DNA of 64,000 nucleotides, from assembly GCF_023715225.1 (NCBI RefSeq), contig NZ_JAMBNS010000010.1:1-64000 (forward strand), given 5' to 3'. Source of the stretch: Robertmurraya korlensis. Lineage in GTDB: Bacteria; Bacillota; Bacilli; Bacillales; Cytobacillaceae. Below, in pieces: positions 23,637-34,311 of this stretch. Numbering within the stretch: the first letter of the stretch is position 1; every line of letters begins with the position of its first letter. Under the pieces are notes generated by a model. The model was not told where the DNA came from and ran no database searches. It saw only the letters and a list, made by a program, of their open reading frames with translations. The translations under genes and the position numbers were made by a program.

Positions 23637-25118
23637 CTAAATGAGCCCTTTTACAATTTTGACATATTTCTGAAGGGTGGAGCTAGATAGACTGTACAGC
23701 TTAGCTACCTGCTGCTGTGATGTTCGTTCGCCTCGTTGCTTTCTCCACATATATTCGGTCGCAGCTGCCAACGCCTTTGAGTTGTTTGCTTGCACATTTT
23801 CTTTCATAAGACCTGGCAAAATGGTAAACCATAATAGAAACAAGCTCGATTGTGTCGTTCCAATTGGTTGATGTTGCTTGTAAAGTTCCATTGCTGTCTC
23901 ATGCCCTGAACGCATGATAGGTTTTTCACAAGTTTCCATGCTTAAAAGATCGACGTATTCCTTTTCAATCGAGAACTTCGGCTTCATAGAAGTTAAAAGT
24001 TTATCTTTTTCTCCCGATAATGAAGCAAGGAATAACCCGAATAAACGCTCTTCTATAAAGCTGCTTTCTAGCTTTTGATGAATCGCTTTTGGAATATGCT
24101 CAAAGCCAGCTGCTTCTGGCTTATTTTTTTCCCATGGTTCATGCCCTTCTTTTTCAGGGCTAAATTCAAGAACTCTTTTCCAGGCTTGCTCAGCCATAGA
24201 TTGACGATCTGTATGATACGCAGAGTAGGATAGCCAGTAATAAAACGGTCCATCTCCTTCAAAACCTACTCGTTGAAGCTTTCTTAGCCAACCGTAAGCG
24301 AGTTCATACTCTCCAACTAGCGCAAAGCTTGCACCAAGTTTGAATTGATGTTCGTGCAGCATTGGCTTAATCTTTTTCAACACTTCTTTCAAGCTGTTTA
24401 CTTTCTCTTTATCCTTCAGATAAAAAGCAAACACAAGCTTGTTGCACAGCGCATGCAGGTTGCCTGGATTTTTCGAGAGTACATCCTCAAGAATGCTGTC
24501 CGCCTTGTCTGTTTCTCCTAGATAGAAATAAGCAAGGGCTAGATTGTTGTAAGCTGACCAATATTCAGGAAATTCCTCGATCACCTCTTCTAAAAGGTCA
24601 ACCGCTCTTGGAAAATGTCCCGACTCTAATAAACGGCGCGCCTCATCCTGTTTTACGATTAAGTCATCCTCTTCGTACAGGTCCTCTTCAAGCTCCTCCG
24701 CTTCAAGAGTTAGTAAGTCGATTAATTCTTCCGTATCCTCGACAAACTCTCCGTCCTGATCCAACTTTAAATAGAGCGACGCGTGTGTGTATGCATCTTT
24801 AAAAAGACCGAGATGTGCGTAGTTGTTAGCCAAGAAATAATGGCACTCTAGCATATGCTCATCCAGTTCTTCTAAAATTTCGTGCAAATAGCGATTAGAC
24901 TGCTGATAGTCACCCAGCTCTGTACAAACAATCGCCAGCTGACAATAAATCATCGGTTCGCCCGGCTCTAGCTGAATCGCACGCTCCAAATATTTTTTTG
25001 ATTTATAAAAATCCCTCCGTTGATACGCCTTTAAGCCTTTCGCAAAGTAGTATTCACCAGTTGGATGAAAAGACAACAATTTACCTTTAGGTTGATATGC
25101 TTTAGAGTCTTTGCTCAT
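23637..25118 (-). CDS. TPR-repeat protein with C-terminal HTH (YvcD-like)
   Basis: 493 residues. Tandem tetratricopeptide repeats at ~20-130 and ~165-300 (for example AYNNLALAYFYLGETDKA), with an acidic patch between them (LTLEAEELEEDLYEEDD), and a C-terminal helix-turn-helix-like end (TSQQQVAKLYSLSSSTLQKYVK). It is probably a scaffold or regulator; no function is established. ATG at 25118 has TGGAGG upstream, so the in-frame ATG at 25130 is rejected. It sits between his operon and trxB as yvcD does in B. subtilis. Confidence 0.82.
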   Translation of the reverse strand: MSKDSKAYQPKGKLLSFHPTGEYYFAKGLKAYQRRDFYKSKKYLERAIQLEPGEPMIYCQLAIVCTELGDYQQSNRYLHEILEELDEHMLECHYFLANNYAHLGLFKDAYTHASLYLKLDQDGEFVEDTEELIDLLTLEAEELEEDLYEEDDLIVKQDEARRLLESGHFPRAVDLLEEVIEEFPEYWSAYNNLALAYFYLGETDKADSILEDVLSKNPGNLHALCNKLVFAFYLKDKEKVNSLKEVLKKIKPMLHEHQFKLGASFALVGEYELAYGWLRKLQRVGFEGDGPFYYWLSYSAYHTDRQSMAEQAWKRVLEFSPEKEGHEPWEKNKPEAAGFEHIPKAIHQKLESSFIEERLFGLFLASLSGEKDKLLTSMKPKFSIEKEYVDLLSMETCEKPIMRSGHETAMELYKQHQPIGTTQSSLFLLWFTILPGLMKENVQANNSKALAAATEYMWRKQRGERTSQQQVAKLYSLSSSTLQKYVKIVKGLI

Positions 25119-25264
25119 GAAATCCTCCATTTAACGTGTTTACAAGCACTTCTTAGATGTAATGAAGTAAATTATAAAAAAATATGTTTAACCTAATTAT
25201 TATATCATAAGTCCTATGTGGCTGAAACCATGAATGTGGAAAGGTTAACAGGGAAGCTTTGTCC

Positions 25265-25297
25265 AAAAACAAATAACCAGCCCCACGGCTGGTTATT
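25265..25297 (-). terminator. Terminator of the his operon
   Basis: On the minus strand AAATAACCAGCC, a 3-nt loop and GGGCTGGTTATTT form a ~12-bp stem, followed by GTTTTTG. It overlaps the last codons of hisI. Confidence 0.85.
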
Positions 25298-25934
25298 TTG
25301 TTGCTGATTTTTCATGTCGCTTATTCAATACGGACAATACGTCTCGAGCTGGCAAGCCTTGCTCCACCAACAATACGTATAAGTGGTACAGTAGATCGGC
25401 TGCTTCCCACTTTAGCTCCTCGGCATCACGGTTTTTTGCAGCGATGATGACTTCAGATGCTTCTTCGCCGACCTTTTTCAAAATCTTATCGACGCCTTTT
25501 TCAAACAGGTACGTCGTGTAGGCACCTTCTGGACGTTCTTTTTCACGGTTGCGAATCAATTGCTCAAGTTCAAACAAAATTTGATAGTCTGCTAGGCTTT
25601 CCGCACCAGACACTGCATCCTCACCTGTGAACACACTCTCTGTAAAACAGCTTGTTGTTCCGTTGTGGCAGGCAGGACCAGCTGGTTCTACCAATACAAC
25701 CACTGCATCTTGGTCACAATCGAACTTCATATCAACGATTTTCTGTGTATTCCCGCTTGTTGCCCCTTTATGCCAAAGCTCCTGACGCGAGCGGCTGTAA
25801 AACCATGTCTCTCGCGTTTCGATAGATTTATCTAAAGATTCCTTATTCATATACGCAAGTGTTAAAACTTCCTTCGTCACTGCATCCTGAACAATTGCCG
25901 GTAACAAACCGTTTTCATCAAATTTTACATTCAT
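25293..25934 (-). CDS. hisI: Bifunctional phosphoribosyl-AMP cyclohydrolase / phosphoribosyl-ATP pyrophosphatase
   Basis: Catalyses steps 2 and 3 of histidine synthesis. 213 residues: HisI domain (1-~115, metal motifs DCDQDA and CHNGTTSCF) and HisE domain (~120-205, with [20 protein letters not shown], split here as [11 protein letters not shown] and [12 protein letters not shown]). The fusion is usual in Bacillus. Last gene of the operon; its start overlaps hisF by 4 nt. Confidence 0.96.
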   Translation of the reverse strand: MNVKFDENGLLPAIVQDAVTKEVLTLAYMNKESLDKSIETRETWFYSRSRQELWHKGATSGNTQKIVDMKFDCDQDAVVVLVEPAGPACHNGTTSCFTESVFTGEDAVSGAESLADYQILFELEQLIRNREKERPEGAYTTYLFEKGVDKILKKVGEEASEVIIAAKNRDAEELKWEAADLLYHLYVLLVEQGLPARDVLSVLNKRHEKSATK

Positions 25935-26689
25935 CGTACGTTCACCCCTTTTTCTTTTAAAAATGATTTCACTTCTTCAACAGATGTTTCCTTGTAGTGG
26001 AAAATCGACGCTGCTAAAGCTGCATCTGCCTTTGCTTCTAAAAAGGCTTCCGCAAAATGCTCGGAGTTTCCAGCACCACCAGACGCAATAACCGGTACCG
26101 ATACCGCCTCACTTACGGCACGAGTTAACGCCACATCAAAGCCCTTCTTTTCTCCATCACTATCCATACTTGTTAACAGAATCTCCCCTGCCCCGCGGAG
26201 AACTGCTTCTTTTGCCCATTGGATAACTTCATATTCGGTCGCTTTTCGACCACCATGAGTGAATACTCGCCACGAACCAAGCTCTTCATCGTACTTTGCG
26301 TCAATAGCAACAACGATACATTGTGTCCCGAAGAAGTTCGCTCCTTCAGTAATAAGCTCCGGATTTAGCACAGCAGCTGTATTCAATGACACTTTATCCG
26401 CACCGGCACGTAAAATCCGCTTCATATCTTCAAGGGAATTGATCCCTCCACCTACTGTAAACGGAATCGCTAGCTCGGAGGCAACAGATTTCACCACATC
26501 CACCATTGTACCGCGCCCTTCATGTGAAGCCGAAATATCTAAAAAGACTAACTCATCCGCTCCCTGCTCATCGTAAAAACGAGCCAGTTCCACTGGGTCT
26601 CCTGCATCGCGCAGCTGTACGAATTGGATTCCTTTTACCACACGACCGTCCTTGACATCTAGGCATGGAATAATACGCTTTGTTAGCAT
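25931..26689 (-). CDS. hisF: Imidazole glycerol phosphate synthase, cyclase subunit
   Basis: With HisH forms imidazole glycerol phosphate and AICAR. 252-residue TIM barrel; catalytic Asp11 in [11 protein letters not shown] and Asp130 in VAIDAKYD are visible, with phosphate motifs TVGGGI and ASGGAGN. Overlaps hisI by 4 nt; 1 bp after hisA. Confidence 0.97.
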   Translation of the reverse strand: MLTKRIIPCLDVKDGRVVKGIQFVQLRDAGDPVELARFYDEQGADELVFLDISASHEGRGTMVDVVKSVASELAIPFTVGGGINSLEDMKRILRAGADKVSLNTAAVLNPELITEGANFFGTQCIVVAIDAKYDEELGSWRVFTHGGRKATEYEVIQWAKEAVLRGAGEILLTSMDSDGEKKGFDVALTRAVSEAVSVPVIASGGAGNSEHFAEAFLEAKADAALAASIFHYKETSVEEVKSFLKEKGVNVR

Positions 26690-26690
26690 G

Positions 26691-27419
26691 TTACTTCACC
26701 TCTTTCAATGCTTCAGGAACAGAGAATCGTCCTTCATAAATCGCTTTTCCGACAATTGCACCGCTCACGCCTTTTCCTACAAGCTCCTTCAAAGCTCGCA
26801 AATCAGCCAACTCACTTACTCCACCAGAAGCGATGACGCTTTTTCCTGTCTCAACCGCCAGTTTCTCTACAGCCAATAAGTTCGGGCCAGAAAGCATCCC
26901 ATCTGTTGCGATGTCTGTAAAAATAAACGTCTCTGCTCCCGCCTCAGCAAGTCGCTTTCCAAGCTCAACCGCTTTAACAGAAGAAGTATCGAGCCAACCA
27001 TGTGTTGCTACATAGCCATCCTTCGCATCGAGACCAATCGCGATCTTTTCTCCGTACTTTTGAATCATTTCAATGGCAAACTTAGGGTTAGACACGGCCA
27101 CACTCCCGATAATGACACGTGATACACCATTATTTAAGTAATGAAGAATATCTTCCTCGGTACGAATACCTCCACCAATTTGCACTTTCGCATCAAGCTT
27201 TTGAGCAGCCTCGATCACAAAGCGGTCGTTCACACGCTTTCCATCCTTTGCTCCGTCAAGGTCGACCATATGTATCCACTCGGCTCCTGCGTCAGCAAAG
27301 CTTTTTGCCATATCAAATGGGGAATCTCCATATACGGTTTCTTGATTATAATCACCTTGTAAAAGGCGGACGCATTTGCCTCCGCGCATATCAATCGCTG
27401 GATAAATAGTAAAGCTCAT
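26691..27419 (-). CDS. hisA: Phosphoribosylformimino-5-aminoimidazole carboxamide ribotide isomerase
   Basis: Amadori rearrangement in histidine synthesis. 242-residue TIM barrel: catalytic Asp in [14 protein letters not shown] (~10) and Asp in [10 protein letters not shown] (~130), phosphate motif [10 protein letters not shown]. Start overlaps hisH by 4 nt. Confidence 0.97.
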   Translation of the reverse strand: MSFTIYPAIDMRGGKCVRLLQGDYNQETVYGDSPFDMAKSFADAGAEWIHMVDLDGAKDGKRVNDRFVIEAAQKLDAKVQIGGGIRTEEDILHYLNNGVSRVIIGSVAVSNPKFAIEMIQKYGEKIAIGLDAKDGYVATHGWLDTSSVKAVELGKRLAEAGAETFIFTDIATDGMLSGPNLLAVEKLAVETGKSVIASGGVSELADLRALKELVGKGVSGAIVGKAIYEGRFSVPEALKEVK

Positions 27420-28051
27420 CGTGCCACCCTTTCTTTCGTTAGCTCAGTAAAATTACGTAATAGCTCCATGCCTAGCTTGCTGCTTTTTTCCGGGTGAAAC
27501 TGCATTCCGAATACATTTCCACGGCCTACTACAGCAGGGACTTCAACGTCATAATCGCAACTAGCGATCACAACCTCATGATCCGACGTATTCACATAGT
27601 ACGAGTGAACAAAATACACAAAATCTTCATGGATATTTTCTAAAATTGGCGACGAGCGGAAGAAGTGAATATTGTTCCAGCCCATATGCGGAACCTTGTA
27701 CGCCTCTCCCTCGGGAGTTTCTCCTGGAAAACGAACTACGTTTCCTGGTAGTAACGCCAACCCCTTTGTTAATCCGTTCTCTTCACTTTCCTCAAATAAT
27801 AGCTGCATCCCAAGGCAAATACCTAGCAAAGGCTTTCCAGTATTCACGTATTCCTTGATCATTGCAGTGAGGCCTGATTCGTTCAGCTTCTCCATGGCAT
27901 CTTTAAACGATCCAACCCCTGGTAAGATTAAGCTATCAGCTTCTAGCAGTTCGCTAGCATCTTCTGAAATGAAGTAAGGAGCTTCGAGCCGTTCGAGGGC
28001 CTTCGAAACGCTGAATAAATTCCCCATTCCGTAATCAATAATTCCGATCAT
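27416..28051 (-). CDS. hisH: Imidazole glycerol phosphate synthase, glutaminase subunit
   Basis: Class I glutamine amidotransferase feeding ammonia to HisF. 211 residues with nucleophile Cys in [11 protein letters not shown] (~80) and the His-x-Glu pair in [10 protein letters not shown] (~187-189). Directly abuts hisB and overlaps hisA. Confidence 0.96.
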   Translation of the reverse strand: MIGIIDYGMGNLFSVSKALERLEAPYFISEDASELLEADSLILPGVGSFKDAMEKLNESGLTAMIKEYVNTGKPLLGICLGMQLLFEESEENGLTKGLALLPGNVVRFPGETPEGEAYKVPHMGWNNIHFFRSSPILENIHEDFVYFVHSYYVNTSDHEVVIASCDYDVEVPAVVGRGNVFGMQFHPEKSSKLGMELLRNFTELTKERVAR

Positions 28052-28639
28052 TTACAACATTCCTTTCGTTGATGGAACGCCCTTTATCCTTGGGTCAATC
28101 GTTGTTGCCTCATCCAATGCTCTAGCCAATGCTTTAAAAATCGCTTCGATGATATGGTGCGTATTTTGACCATAGTGAACGATCACATGGAGGTTCATTC
28201 GTGCTTCAAGGGCAAGCTTCCAAAGAAATTCGTGAACTAACTCGGTATCAAAGGTTCCTACCTTTTGACTTGGAAAGTGTGCGCGCATTTCTAGATGCGG
28301 ACGGTTGCTTAAGTCAACGACTACTTGTGCAAGTGTCTCATCCATTGGTACAAAGGCATTCCCATAGCGCTTGATTCCTTTTTTATCGCCTAAAGCTTCA
28401 CGAAGGACTTGTCCTAAGCAGATGCCGATGTCTTCTGTTGTGTGGTGATCATCCACCTCTGTGTCACCTTTGGCGTTGATGGATAAATCAAATTGACCGT
28501 GCTTTGTAAATAAATCAAGCATATGCGTCATGAAAGGAACGCCCGTCTCTAGTTCTGATTTCCCTTCTCCATCAATCGTTAAAGCAAGTTCTATATTTGT
28601 TTCACCTGTTTTTCTTGTAATGCTTGCTGACCTTGTCAT
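28052..28639 (-). CDS. hisB: Imidazoleglycerol-phosphate dehydratase
   Basis: Mn-dependent dehydratase. 195 residues, monofunctional, with the two metal-binding repeats DDHHTTEDIG and HHIIEAIFKALA and an HMLDLF motif near residue 41. It directly abuts hisH. The 114-bp gap to hisD, large for this compact operon, holds a hairpin repeat element. Confidence 0.96.
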   Translation of the reverse strand: MTRSASITRKTGETNIELALTIDGEGKSELETGVPFMTHMLDLFTKHGQFDLSINAKGDTEVDDHHTTEDIGICLGQVLREALGDKKGIKRYGNAFVPMDETLAQVVVDLSNRPHLEMRAHFPSQKVGTFDTELVHEFLWKLALEARMNLHVIVHYGQNTHHIIEAIFKALARALDEATTIDPRIKGVPSTKGML

Positions 28640-28675
28640 CCCGAATCCTCCTGTTCATAAAACTAGTTTCGTGGG

Positions 28676-28744
28676 TGGGGTGCATTTTCCCTTTCGTAAG
28701 CTGTTGTTGCTGCGCAACAAAGCTTCTTCGGGTGGAAACGCCCC
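28676..28744 (+). repeat. Hairpin repeat element, copy 1 (hisD-hisB gap)
   Basis: A ~69-bp imperfect inverted repeat: ends GGGGTGCATTTTCCC and GGGTGGAAACGCCCC, with an inner stem AAGCTGTTGTTGC / GCAACAAAGCTT. A clearly homologous copy lies in opposite orientation at 34227-34297 and a diverged one at 31974-32030. It interrupts the his operon without removing a gene. Confidence 0.7.
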
Positions 28745-28753
28745 ATATTCCTT

Positions 28754-30019
28754 TTATTTAAATCGCGATTCCACCGCTCTTGCGTGGGCTTCTAGACCTT
28801 CGAGTCTTGCGAAGGCGGCAATTTTCTCGACATTTTGTTGTAATGCTTTTTCACTGTATGAGATAATGCTCGATTTTTTTTGGAAATCGTCTACGTTTAA
28901 TGGGCTTGAGAAACGGGCCGTTCCGTTTGTTGGTAGCACGTGGTTGGGACCTGCGAAATAGTCTCCGACTGGTTCGGAACTATATCGACCGATAAAAATC
29001 GCACCCGCATGTTTGATTTGCCCTAAAAGCTCCATTGGATTAGCCGTCATTACTTCTAAATGCTCTGGTGCCAATGTATTAATGGTGGCAATCGCTTCTT
29101 CTAATGTGTCTGCCACATAGATCGCTCCGTAATCAGCGATGGATTGTTCGGCAATCGCCTTACGCGGAAGTGTTTCTAACTGACGAAGAACCTCCTCCGA
29201 AACCTGTTCCGCTAATTTTTGCGATGTGGTAACAAGCACACAGCACGCTCTTTCGTCATGTTCCGCCTGAGATAGAAGATCGGCTGCCACTTCACTTGCA
29301 CGAGCCGTATCATCTGCTAAAATAGCAATTTCACTCGGACCTGCAATCATATCAATGTCGACGTCACCGAACACTTCACGCTTGGCTAAGGCCACATAGA
29401 TGTTTCCCGGACCTACGATTTTATCAACCGGCTTAATCGCATCTGTTCCGTAAGCAAGAGCGGCGACTGCTTGTGCTCCCCCTACTTTGAAAATTTCCTT
29501 CACACCGGCTTCTTGGGCCGCAACAACAACGGCAGCTGGTAACCTTCCATTGGCACCTGGAGGAGACACCATGACAATGCGTTCAACCCCAGCCACTTTT
29601 GCCGGCATCACATTCATTAGAACAGAAGATGGGTATGCAGCCGTTCCACCTGGCACGTACACGCCAACGGAATCAAGCGGTGTTACCTTTTGACCAAGAA
29701 TCGTTCCGTTCGCTTCAGTTGTCAGCCAAGAATTGCGAACCTGCTTTTCGTGAAACGAGCGAATATTCTCAGCTGCTTCCATGATAATCGCCACATATTC
29801 CGCACCTGTTGTGTCGTATGCTTCACGAATTTCTTCTTCCGAAACCTGCATCGATGTTAGCGTGGCTCGATCAAACTTTTCTGTATAAGCAAATAGTGCT
29901 GTATCTCCATTTTTTCGTACATCTTCAATAATCGCCTTCACCGTTTGGCGTTGCTCCTCGGTTCCTGCGTCCACTGAACGCTTAATGGAAACCGCCTCAC
30001 TCACCTTTTGAATGTTCAT
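28754..30019 (-). CDS. hisD: Histidinol dehydrogenase
   Basis: Zn-dependent oxidation of histidinol to histidine, the last two steps. 421 residues; the family signature around [14 protein letters not shown] (~237-250) and catalytic Glu/His in [10 protein letters not shown] (~325) are visible, plus Zn-site residues in [16 protein letters not shown] lies 9 nt before the ATG. 5 bp after hisG. Confidence 0.97.
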   Translation of the reverse strand: MNIQKVSEAVSIKRSVDAGTEEQRQTVKAIIEDVRKNGDTALFAYTEKFDRATLTSMQVSEEEIREAYDTTGAEYVAIIMEAAENIRSFHEKQVRNSWLTTEANGTILGQKVTPLDSVGVYVPGGTAAYPSSVLMNVMPAKVAGVERIVMVSPPGANGRLPAAVVVAAQEAGVKEIFKVGGAQAVAALAYGTDAIKPVDKIVGPGNIYVALAKREVFGDVDIDMIAGPSEIAILADDTARASEVAADLLSQAEHDERACCVLVTTSQKLAEQVSEEVLRQLETLPRKAIAEQSIADYGAIYVADTLEEAIATINTLAPEHLEVMTANPMELLGQIKHAGAIFIGRYSSEPVGDYFAGPNHVLPTNGTARFSSPLNVDDFQKKSSIISYSEKALQQNVEKIAAFARLEGLEAHARAVESRFK

Positions 30020-30024
30020 CCTGT

Positions 30025-30663
30025 TCAGCTCCTTACACCGTGTATCACGTCTGTTAACTTATCAACGATCTCACTAATTCGCTCATCCTTTGTTCGATAG
30101 CTGACCGGATTTACAATCAGACGAGAGGTAATATCAGCAATGCGCTCATACTCTACAAGTCCATTTTCGACCAATGTTTTTCCAGTAGACACGATATCTA
30201 CAATGCGATCAGATAATCCGATAATCGGTGCCAGTTCGATCGAACCATTCAGCTTGATGATCTCCACCTGTTCCCCTTGTTCACGGAAATAGGCTGCTGC
30301 CACATTCGGATACTTGCTCGCCACCTTTGGAGCCACATCGTTCATCTTTGTATTTGGTAAACCTGCAACCGCCAAGTAGCAGGCACTAATTTTCAAATCT
30401 AATAGTTCATACACGTCACGCTCTTCTTCAAGCATAACATCTTTCCCTGCAATTCCTAAATCAGCTACTCCGTGTTCTACATATGTGGGGACGTCCATCG
30501 GCTTCGCTAAAATAAAGCGAAATTGCTCTTGTTCCACATCAATAATGAGCTTGCGAGAGTCTTCAAACTCTGGTGGAAGATTGAAGCCCGCTTGACGCAG
30601 AAGCTCGACTGCTTCGTCAAAAATCCGCCCCTTCGGCATTGCAATTGTTAGCATTTCCTTCAC
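30025..30663 (-). CDS. hisG: ATP phosphoribosyltransferase catalytic subunit (short form)
   Basis: First enzyme of histidine synthesis, feedback-controlled with HisZ. 212 residues, the short HisG that lacks the C-terminal regulatory domain and needs HisZ. Motifs: [20 protein letters not shown] and DIVSTGKTL (phosphoribosyl-binding). GTG at 30663 is chosen because AGGGGG lies 8 nt upstream; the ATG at 30654 has only AAGGA adjacent. hisZ ends 2 bp upstream. Confidence 0.95.
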   Translation of the reverse strand: MKEMLTIAMPKGRIFDEAVELLRQAGFNLPPEFEDSRKLIIDVEQEQFRFILAKPMDVPTYVEHGVADLGIAGKDVMLEEERDVYELLDLKISACYLAVAGLPNTKMNDVAPKVASKYPNVAAAYFREQGEQVEIIKLNGSIELAPIIGLSDRIVDIVSTGKTLVENGLVEYERIADITSRLIVNPVSYRTKDERISEIVDKLTDVIHGVRS

Positions 30664-30665
30664 TG

Positions 30666-31844
30666 TTAAGACCCCCTGCCTGCTTTTCCGATTAAAAAGA
30701 CGATATCTGTATATTGATTCGTGCATGCATCAATATTTTTCACTCCATTGATATCTTGTAACACGACTTTTTCTCCGATGGCGCGTCTTTCTTTTGCCAC
30801 CGTGTATGCTTCCTGTCTTCGTTCATCACTGAATAAAATACATGTCATTGGTGTTTCTTCTGATAGTCCACCAAGCGCTTCGATTAAACGGTCTAAGTAT
30901 AGTGCAAATCCGGTCGCTCCCGTTGCCTTCCCGAACTTTTCTAAAAGAAGATCGTATCTGCCGCCATTTCCAATCGGTGTACCTACCGCATGAGAGTATA
31001 CTTCAAATACAATTCCCGTGTAGTAGCTCATATGACTGATTAATGTGAGGTCAAACTTCAGCTTATCTTCCTCACCGAAGGCTACGACAATCTCCCACAA
31101 TTGTTGAAGCTGAGAAAGTGCTTCACGACCACTTTCGTTTTCAATAATATCATTGGCAAAGCTTAAAACCTCTTCGCCTCCGCGAAGCTTTAGGAAATCT
31201 AATAATCTTTGCTTATCAATGGAAGATAACGCGAGGTTTTTCACATGTTCACGATATCCTACGTAATTTTTTTCATATAAAAATTTCGTTAAGGCTTGTG
31301 CACGCTCTTCCGTTCCAAGAATCTGCTGGAACAAGGTTTGTACAAAGCCGATATGACCTACGGAAATTTGGAACTTTGGTAGTCCAACCTCACGTAATGA
31401 CGAGATTAATAGAGCGATGACCTCTCCGTCTGCGCTAATCGTATGGTCACCAATACACTCCACACCGATTTGCTCAAACTCTGCAGGTCTACCGCCTTCT
31501 CTTTGCTGTGCTCTGTATACATTTGCCGAGTAGGCTAAACGTAGTGGCAAGTCTTCCTTCAGCAATTTAGATGCTGCAACACGTGCAATTGGTGCCGTCA
31601 TATCCGGTCTCAGGACAAGAGTATGTCCTTGTGAATCTAATAATTTAAACAATTGCTGGTCAAGAATAGCTGAAGCTGTTCCAACCGTTTCATAATATTC
31701 TAGTGCGGGTGTTTCAATAAACTGAAAACCCCAACGTTTCATTTCTGATTGTATCGCATTTCTAGCACTGCTTTTCATTTCATACAATCCTGGAAGGGTA
31801 TCTCTCATTCCAAGCGGTTTTTCGAACATAAATAAACGACTCAA
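30666..31844 (-). CDS. hisZ: ATP phosphoribosyltransferase regulatory subunit
   Basis: HisRS-like, non-charging subunit that completes short-form HisG. ~392 residues with class II synthetase motifs 1-3 in degenerate form ([37 protein letters not shown] split in two segments, [12 protein letters not shown]). TTG at 31844 is the likely start: AGAGGTGAT ends 4 nt upstream. ATG at 31829 is a second option. First gene of hisZGDBHAFI; promoter at 31918-31947. Confidence 0.93.
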   Translation of the reverse strand: MSRLFMFEKPLGMRDTLPGLYEMKSSARNAIQSEMKRWGFQFIETPALEYYETVGTASAILDQQLFKLLDSQGHTLVLRPDMTAPIARVAASKLLKEDLPLRLAYSANVYRAQQREGGRPAEFEQIGVECIGDHTISADGEVIALLISSLREVGLPKFQISVGHIGFVQTLFQQILGTEERAQALTKFLYEKNYVGYREHVKNLALSSIDKQRLLDFLKLRGGEEVLSFANDIIENESGREALSQLQQLWEIVVAFGEEDKLKFDLTLISHMSYYTGIVFEVYSHAVGTPIGNGGRYDLLLEKFGKATGATGFALYLDRLIEALGGLSEETPMTCILFSDERRQEAYTVAKERRAIGEKVVLQDINGVKNIDACTNQYTDIVFLIGKAGRGS

Positions 31845-31879
31845 GACAATCACCTCTATATCTAAATGTTCCGAATCCT

Positions 31880-31947
31880 TTAGTTCGCTAATATGTTAGC
31901 AAATTGAAGTTATATGTAGTTTACTCCTTTCACAAGGAGGTCGTCAA
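31880..31947 (-). promoter_or_regulatory. his operon promoter with two dyads
   Basis: On the minus strand TTGACG (31947-31942), an 18-bp spacer and TAAACT (31923-31918). The spacer itself is a palindrome (CTCCTTGTGAAAGGAG), and a second dyad (TTGCTAACATATTAGCGAA, 31902-31884) lies in the leader. Either could be an operator. No T-box motif is seen here. Confidence 0.6.
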
Positions 31948-31973
31948 CTGAAAAATTGGTCAAAGTGTCGATT

Positions 31974-32030
31974 GGTGCCCATTCTCTTCGCTGTTATTGC
32001 TAGCGCAATAATGGCTCGATCATAGACCCC
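31974..32030 (+). repeat. Hairpin repeat element, copy 2 (diverged)
   Basis: Between yvoF and the his promoter. Shares GGTGC, CTTCG, CTGTT-TTGCT and GCGCAA-AA blocks with copy 1 in the same order; the inner stem is TTATTGC-TAGC-GCAATAA. It is more diverged than copies 1 and 3. Confidence 0.5.
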
Positions 32031-32047
32031 AAACGACCATTGAATAT

Positions 32048-32082
32048 ACAAAAAAGCCTCACTAACTTGCGTTAATGAAGCT
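32048..32082 (-). terminator. Terminator of the hprK-lgt-yvoD-ppaX-yvoF operon
   Basis: On the minus strand AAGCTTCATTAAC, a 4-nt loop and GTTAGTGAGGCTT pair, followed by TTTTG. The stem includes the yvoF stop codon. Confidence 0.8.
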
Positions 32083-32611
32083 TATTATTTCCGTAAATCG
32101 CATCCTCTTCCCATCTTTCTGCGAGTTCTTCCTTTGTGTAAATTACTCGCATGGGGTTGCCACCAACGAACGCTCCTGCTGGAACATCCTTATGAACGAG
32201 CGTTCCTGCTGACACAATGGCCCCATCCCCAATGGTGATGCCCGGTAAAATCGTCGTATTTGCTCCGATCATTACTTCGCTGCCGATTTGCACTTCTCCT
32301 AACCGATACTCTTTGATTAAGTATTCGTGTGCAAGAATCGTGGTGTTATAACCGATGACCGTGTTTTTACCCACACTGATTTTTTCCGGAAACATAATAT
32401 CGAGCATCACCATAAGAGCAAACGAGGTTTGGTCACCAATATTCATTTTGAGAAATGTTCGATACAGCCAATTTTTCATTCCTAAAAACGGTGTATAACG
32501 TGCAAGTTGGATGACAATGAAGTTTTTAACCACTTTTACAAATGGGACGGTTTTGTATACATGCCAGAGAGAGTTCGCTCCTTCAACGGGGTAGCGAGTC
32601 GTCCTTCTCAT
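32072..32611 (-). CDS. yvoF: Hexapeptide-repeat acyltransferase (YvoF-like)
   Basis: 179 residues with a left-handed beta-helix built from hexapeptide repeats (~75-155, e.g. [20 protein letters not shown]), typical of O-acetyltransferases using acetyl-CoA. The acceptor is unknown. The N-terminal ~60 residues are basic and hydrophobic, possibly membrane-associated. ATG overlaps the ppaX stop by 4 nt. Same operon position as B. subtilis yvoF. Confidence 0.85.
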   Translation of the reverse strand: MRRTTRYPVEGANSLWHVYKTVPFVKVVKNFIVIQLARYTPFLGMKNWLYRTFLKMNIGDQTSFALMVMLDIMFPEKISVGKNTVIGYNTTILAHEYLIKEYRLGEVQIGSEVMIGANTTILPGITIGDGAIVSAGTLVHKDVPAGAFVGGNPMRVIYTKEELAERWEEDAIYGNNKLH

Positions 32612-33261
32612 TGACCTTCTGCCTCTAAAACGGCCAGTAAATCGGTCATGTTTTCAAGCATATAGTCTGGGTTGTACTTGGCTAAGTAGTCGCGGCCTTT
32701 AATTGACCAGGCAACCGCAGCCGTTCTGACTCCCGCATTTTTCCCTCCTAAAATATCATGGTGGTTATCTCCAACCATGATGGCTTCTTCTGGAGAAGAA
32801 TGCAGTTTTTCTAAAGCCATACGTACTGGACCTGGGTCTGGCTTTGCTTTTTCGACATGATCAAGTGCAACGACAATTTCAAAATAAGGATCTAGCTTAG
32901 TTAGCTTCAACCCTTTCATCACGACGTCAGACATTTTCGACGTCACGATTCCAATCTTATACCCTTTTTCCTTTAAGGCCATAACCGTTTCTTTTACACC
33001 CTCGAACTCTTTCACGAGAGAATCATGATTGCTAATGTTAAAGGTACGATAGGTCTTAATCATTTCCTCGACATTTTCCGGATTCATCGCACCAAATGTT
33101 TCTACAAGCGTTGGTCCCATGAACGGGATCACATCTTCTCGCTTGTACTGGTCAGGATAGTAGTGTTGCAAGGTGTGTAGAAAGGATTGAATAATCAGTT
33201 CGTTTGTATCAATTAATGTTCCGTCTAAATCAAATAAGATGGTTGTCGTTTTAGTGGTCAT
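32608..33261 (-). CDS. ppaX: Pyrophosphatase PpaX (HAD family)
   Basis: Hydrolyses pyrophosphate released by HprK when it dephosphorylates Ser-P-HPr; the shared operon fits. 217 residues: HAD motif [11 protein letters not shown] at ~10-19, motif II VTSKMS, and motif [17 protein letters not shown] at 33261 (MTTKTTT) with GAAAGGAAA upstream; it overlaps the yvoD stop by 11 nt. Confidence 0.93.
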   Translation of the reverse strand: MTTKTTTILFDLDGTLIDTNELIIQSFLHTLQHYYPDQYKREDVIPFMGPTLVETFGAMNPENVEEMIKTYRTFNISNHDSLVKEFEGVKETVMALKEKGYKIGIVTSKMSDVVMKGLKLTKLDPYFEIVVALDHVEKAKPDPGPVRMALEKLHSSPEEAIMVGDNHHDILGGKNAGVRTAAVAWSIKGRDYLAKYNPDYMLENMTDLLAVLEAEGQ

Positions 33262-34195
33262 AGACTGTTTCCTTTCGTTTTGAGAACTCAACTCGATTCC
33301 AGATTTTTACCACAATGGCGGTCAATATGATTGCCAACACCAAACGGATGAGTAGCAATGGAAGGACAGGAATTCCTAATGGTATAAAGATGAGGGTATC
33401 TTCCACAACTGCGTGGCAGGCTGCGAGGAAAATAAACGCAATCGTTACGTCCTTTTTACTCACTCCATCTTCTTTTACGGCCTGAATCATGACGCCTGCT
33501 CCATACGCAAGGCCAAAAATCAATCCTGCCGCAAGAGTAGTTGACGTATTTTCCTTCATTCCTAATGCTTTTGTCACTGGAGCCATCCATCGCGAAAACA
33601 CTTGAAGCCATTGTAAGTCCTTTAATACTTGAATCACAATCATTAACGGCATGACAATCATGGCTAACTGAACAATTCCAAGTGCGGCTGTTTGCAAAGC
33701 TTCGAAAAGGATCGGAATGACTCCACTCACACTTTCTTCTTTCGCAGCCACTAGTCCATATTGGGCACGTTCACTTCCACCTTGCCATACTAGATTAATA
33801 ATCATTCCTGAAAAAATCGCCAACCCAATTCTCACGGCTAGTGCTATCCAAAGCTTCACTCCTACTTTAATCGCAACACTCGATTCCACAAACATATTGT
33901 GTGAAAAAGAAAGCATGACTGCGATGATAAACACTTCTTTTATCGTTAAATCAATCGTTAGCATGGCACCGATTGCCGCGTACAGATTTAGAAAGTTTCC
34001 TAGTACGAGTGGAATCGCTGCATCACCAGATAGTCCAAAAATCCCCATCAAAGGGGTAATTAACTTAATCACCCATGGCAGAACAGGGGTGTGCTGCAGC
34101 AAAGCAACAATAAGGGCCACCGGAAATATAATCTTCCCCAATGCCCAAACGGTCTTCAAACCGACGAAAAACCCTGTTTTCGTAGATTGTAGCAT
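33251..34195 (-). CDS. yvoD: Nucleoside-recognition (Gate) domain membrane protein YvoD
   Basis: 314 residues with about eight membrane helices and paired Gate/nucleoside-recognition domains (e.g. [21 protein letters not shown] split as [11 protein letters not shown] and [10 protein letters not shown]), related to the spore-maturation SpmA/SpmB group. Transported substrate unknown. ATG at 34195 (MLQSTKTGF) with ACGGAGAAG upstream. The in-frame sequence further upstream is not coding: it runs through a hairpin repeat element and the lgt end. Confidence 0.85.
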   Translation of the reverse strand: MLQSTKTGFFVGLKTVWALGKIIFPVALIVALLQHTPVLPWVIKLITPLMGIFGLSGDAAIPLVLGNFLNLYAAIGAMLTIDLTIKEVFIIAVMLSFSHNMFVESSVAIKVGVKLWIALAVRIGLAIFSGMIINLVWQGGSERAQYGLVAAKEESVSGVIPILFEALQTAALGIVQLAMIVMPLMIVIQVLKDLQWLQVFSRWMAPVTKALGMKENTSTTLAAGLIFGLAYGAGVMIQAVKEDGVSKKDVTIAFIFLAACHAVVEDTLIFIPLGIPVLPLLLIRLVLAIILTAIVVKIWNRVEFSKRKETVYDH

Positions 34196-34226
34196 CTTCT
34201 CTCCGTGCTCCCTTTTGTATAAGGAT

Positions 34227-34297
34227 GGGGGTAGTTTCACCTGAAGTAAGCCTTTGTTGTGTGGCAACACCAGCTTTCGTAAGGAGAAATTGCACCC
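34227..34297 (-). repeat. Hairpin repeat element, copy 3 (lgt-yvoD gap)
   Basis: On the minus strand this 71-bp stretch aligns along its length with copy 1 (28676-28744): GGGTGCAATTTCTCC, AAAGCTGGTGTTGC, CAACAAAGGCTTACTTC and GGTGAAACTACCCC. It fills most of the 116-bp lgt-yvoD gap. The repeated hairpin shape and inverted orientation suggest a small mobile or REP-like element. Confidence 0.65.
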
Positions 34298-34311
34298 TTT
34301 ATCTCTATGTT

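Noticed and set aside
31845-32047. T-box riboswitch upstream of hisZ
   Set aside because: No T-box sequence (AGGGTGGNACCGCG) or specifier-type stem could be found in the leader.
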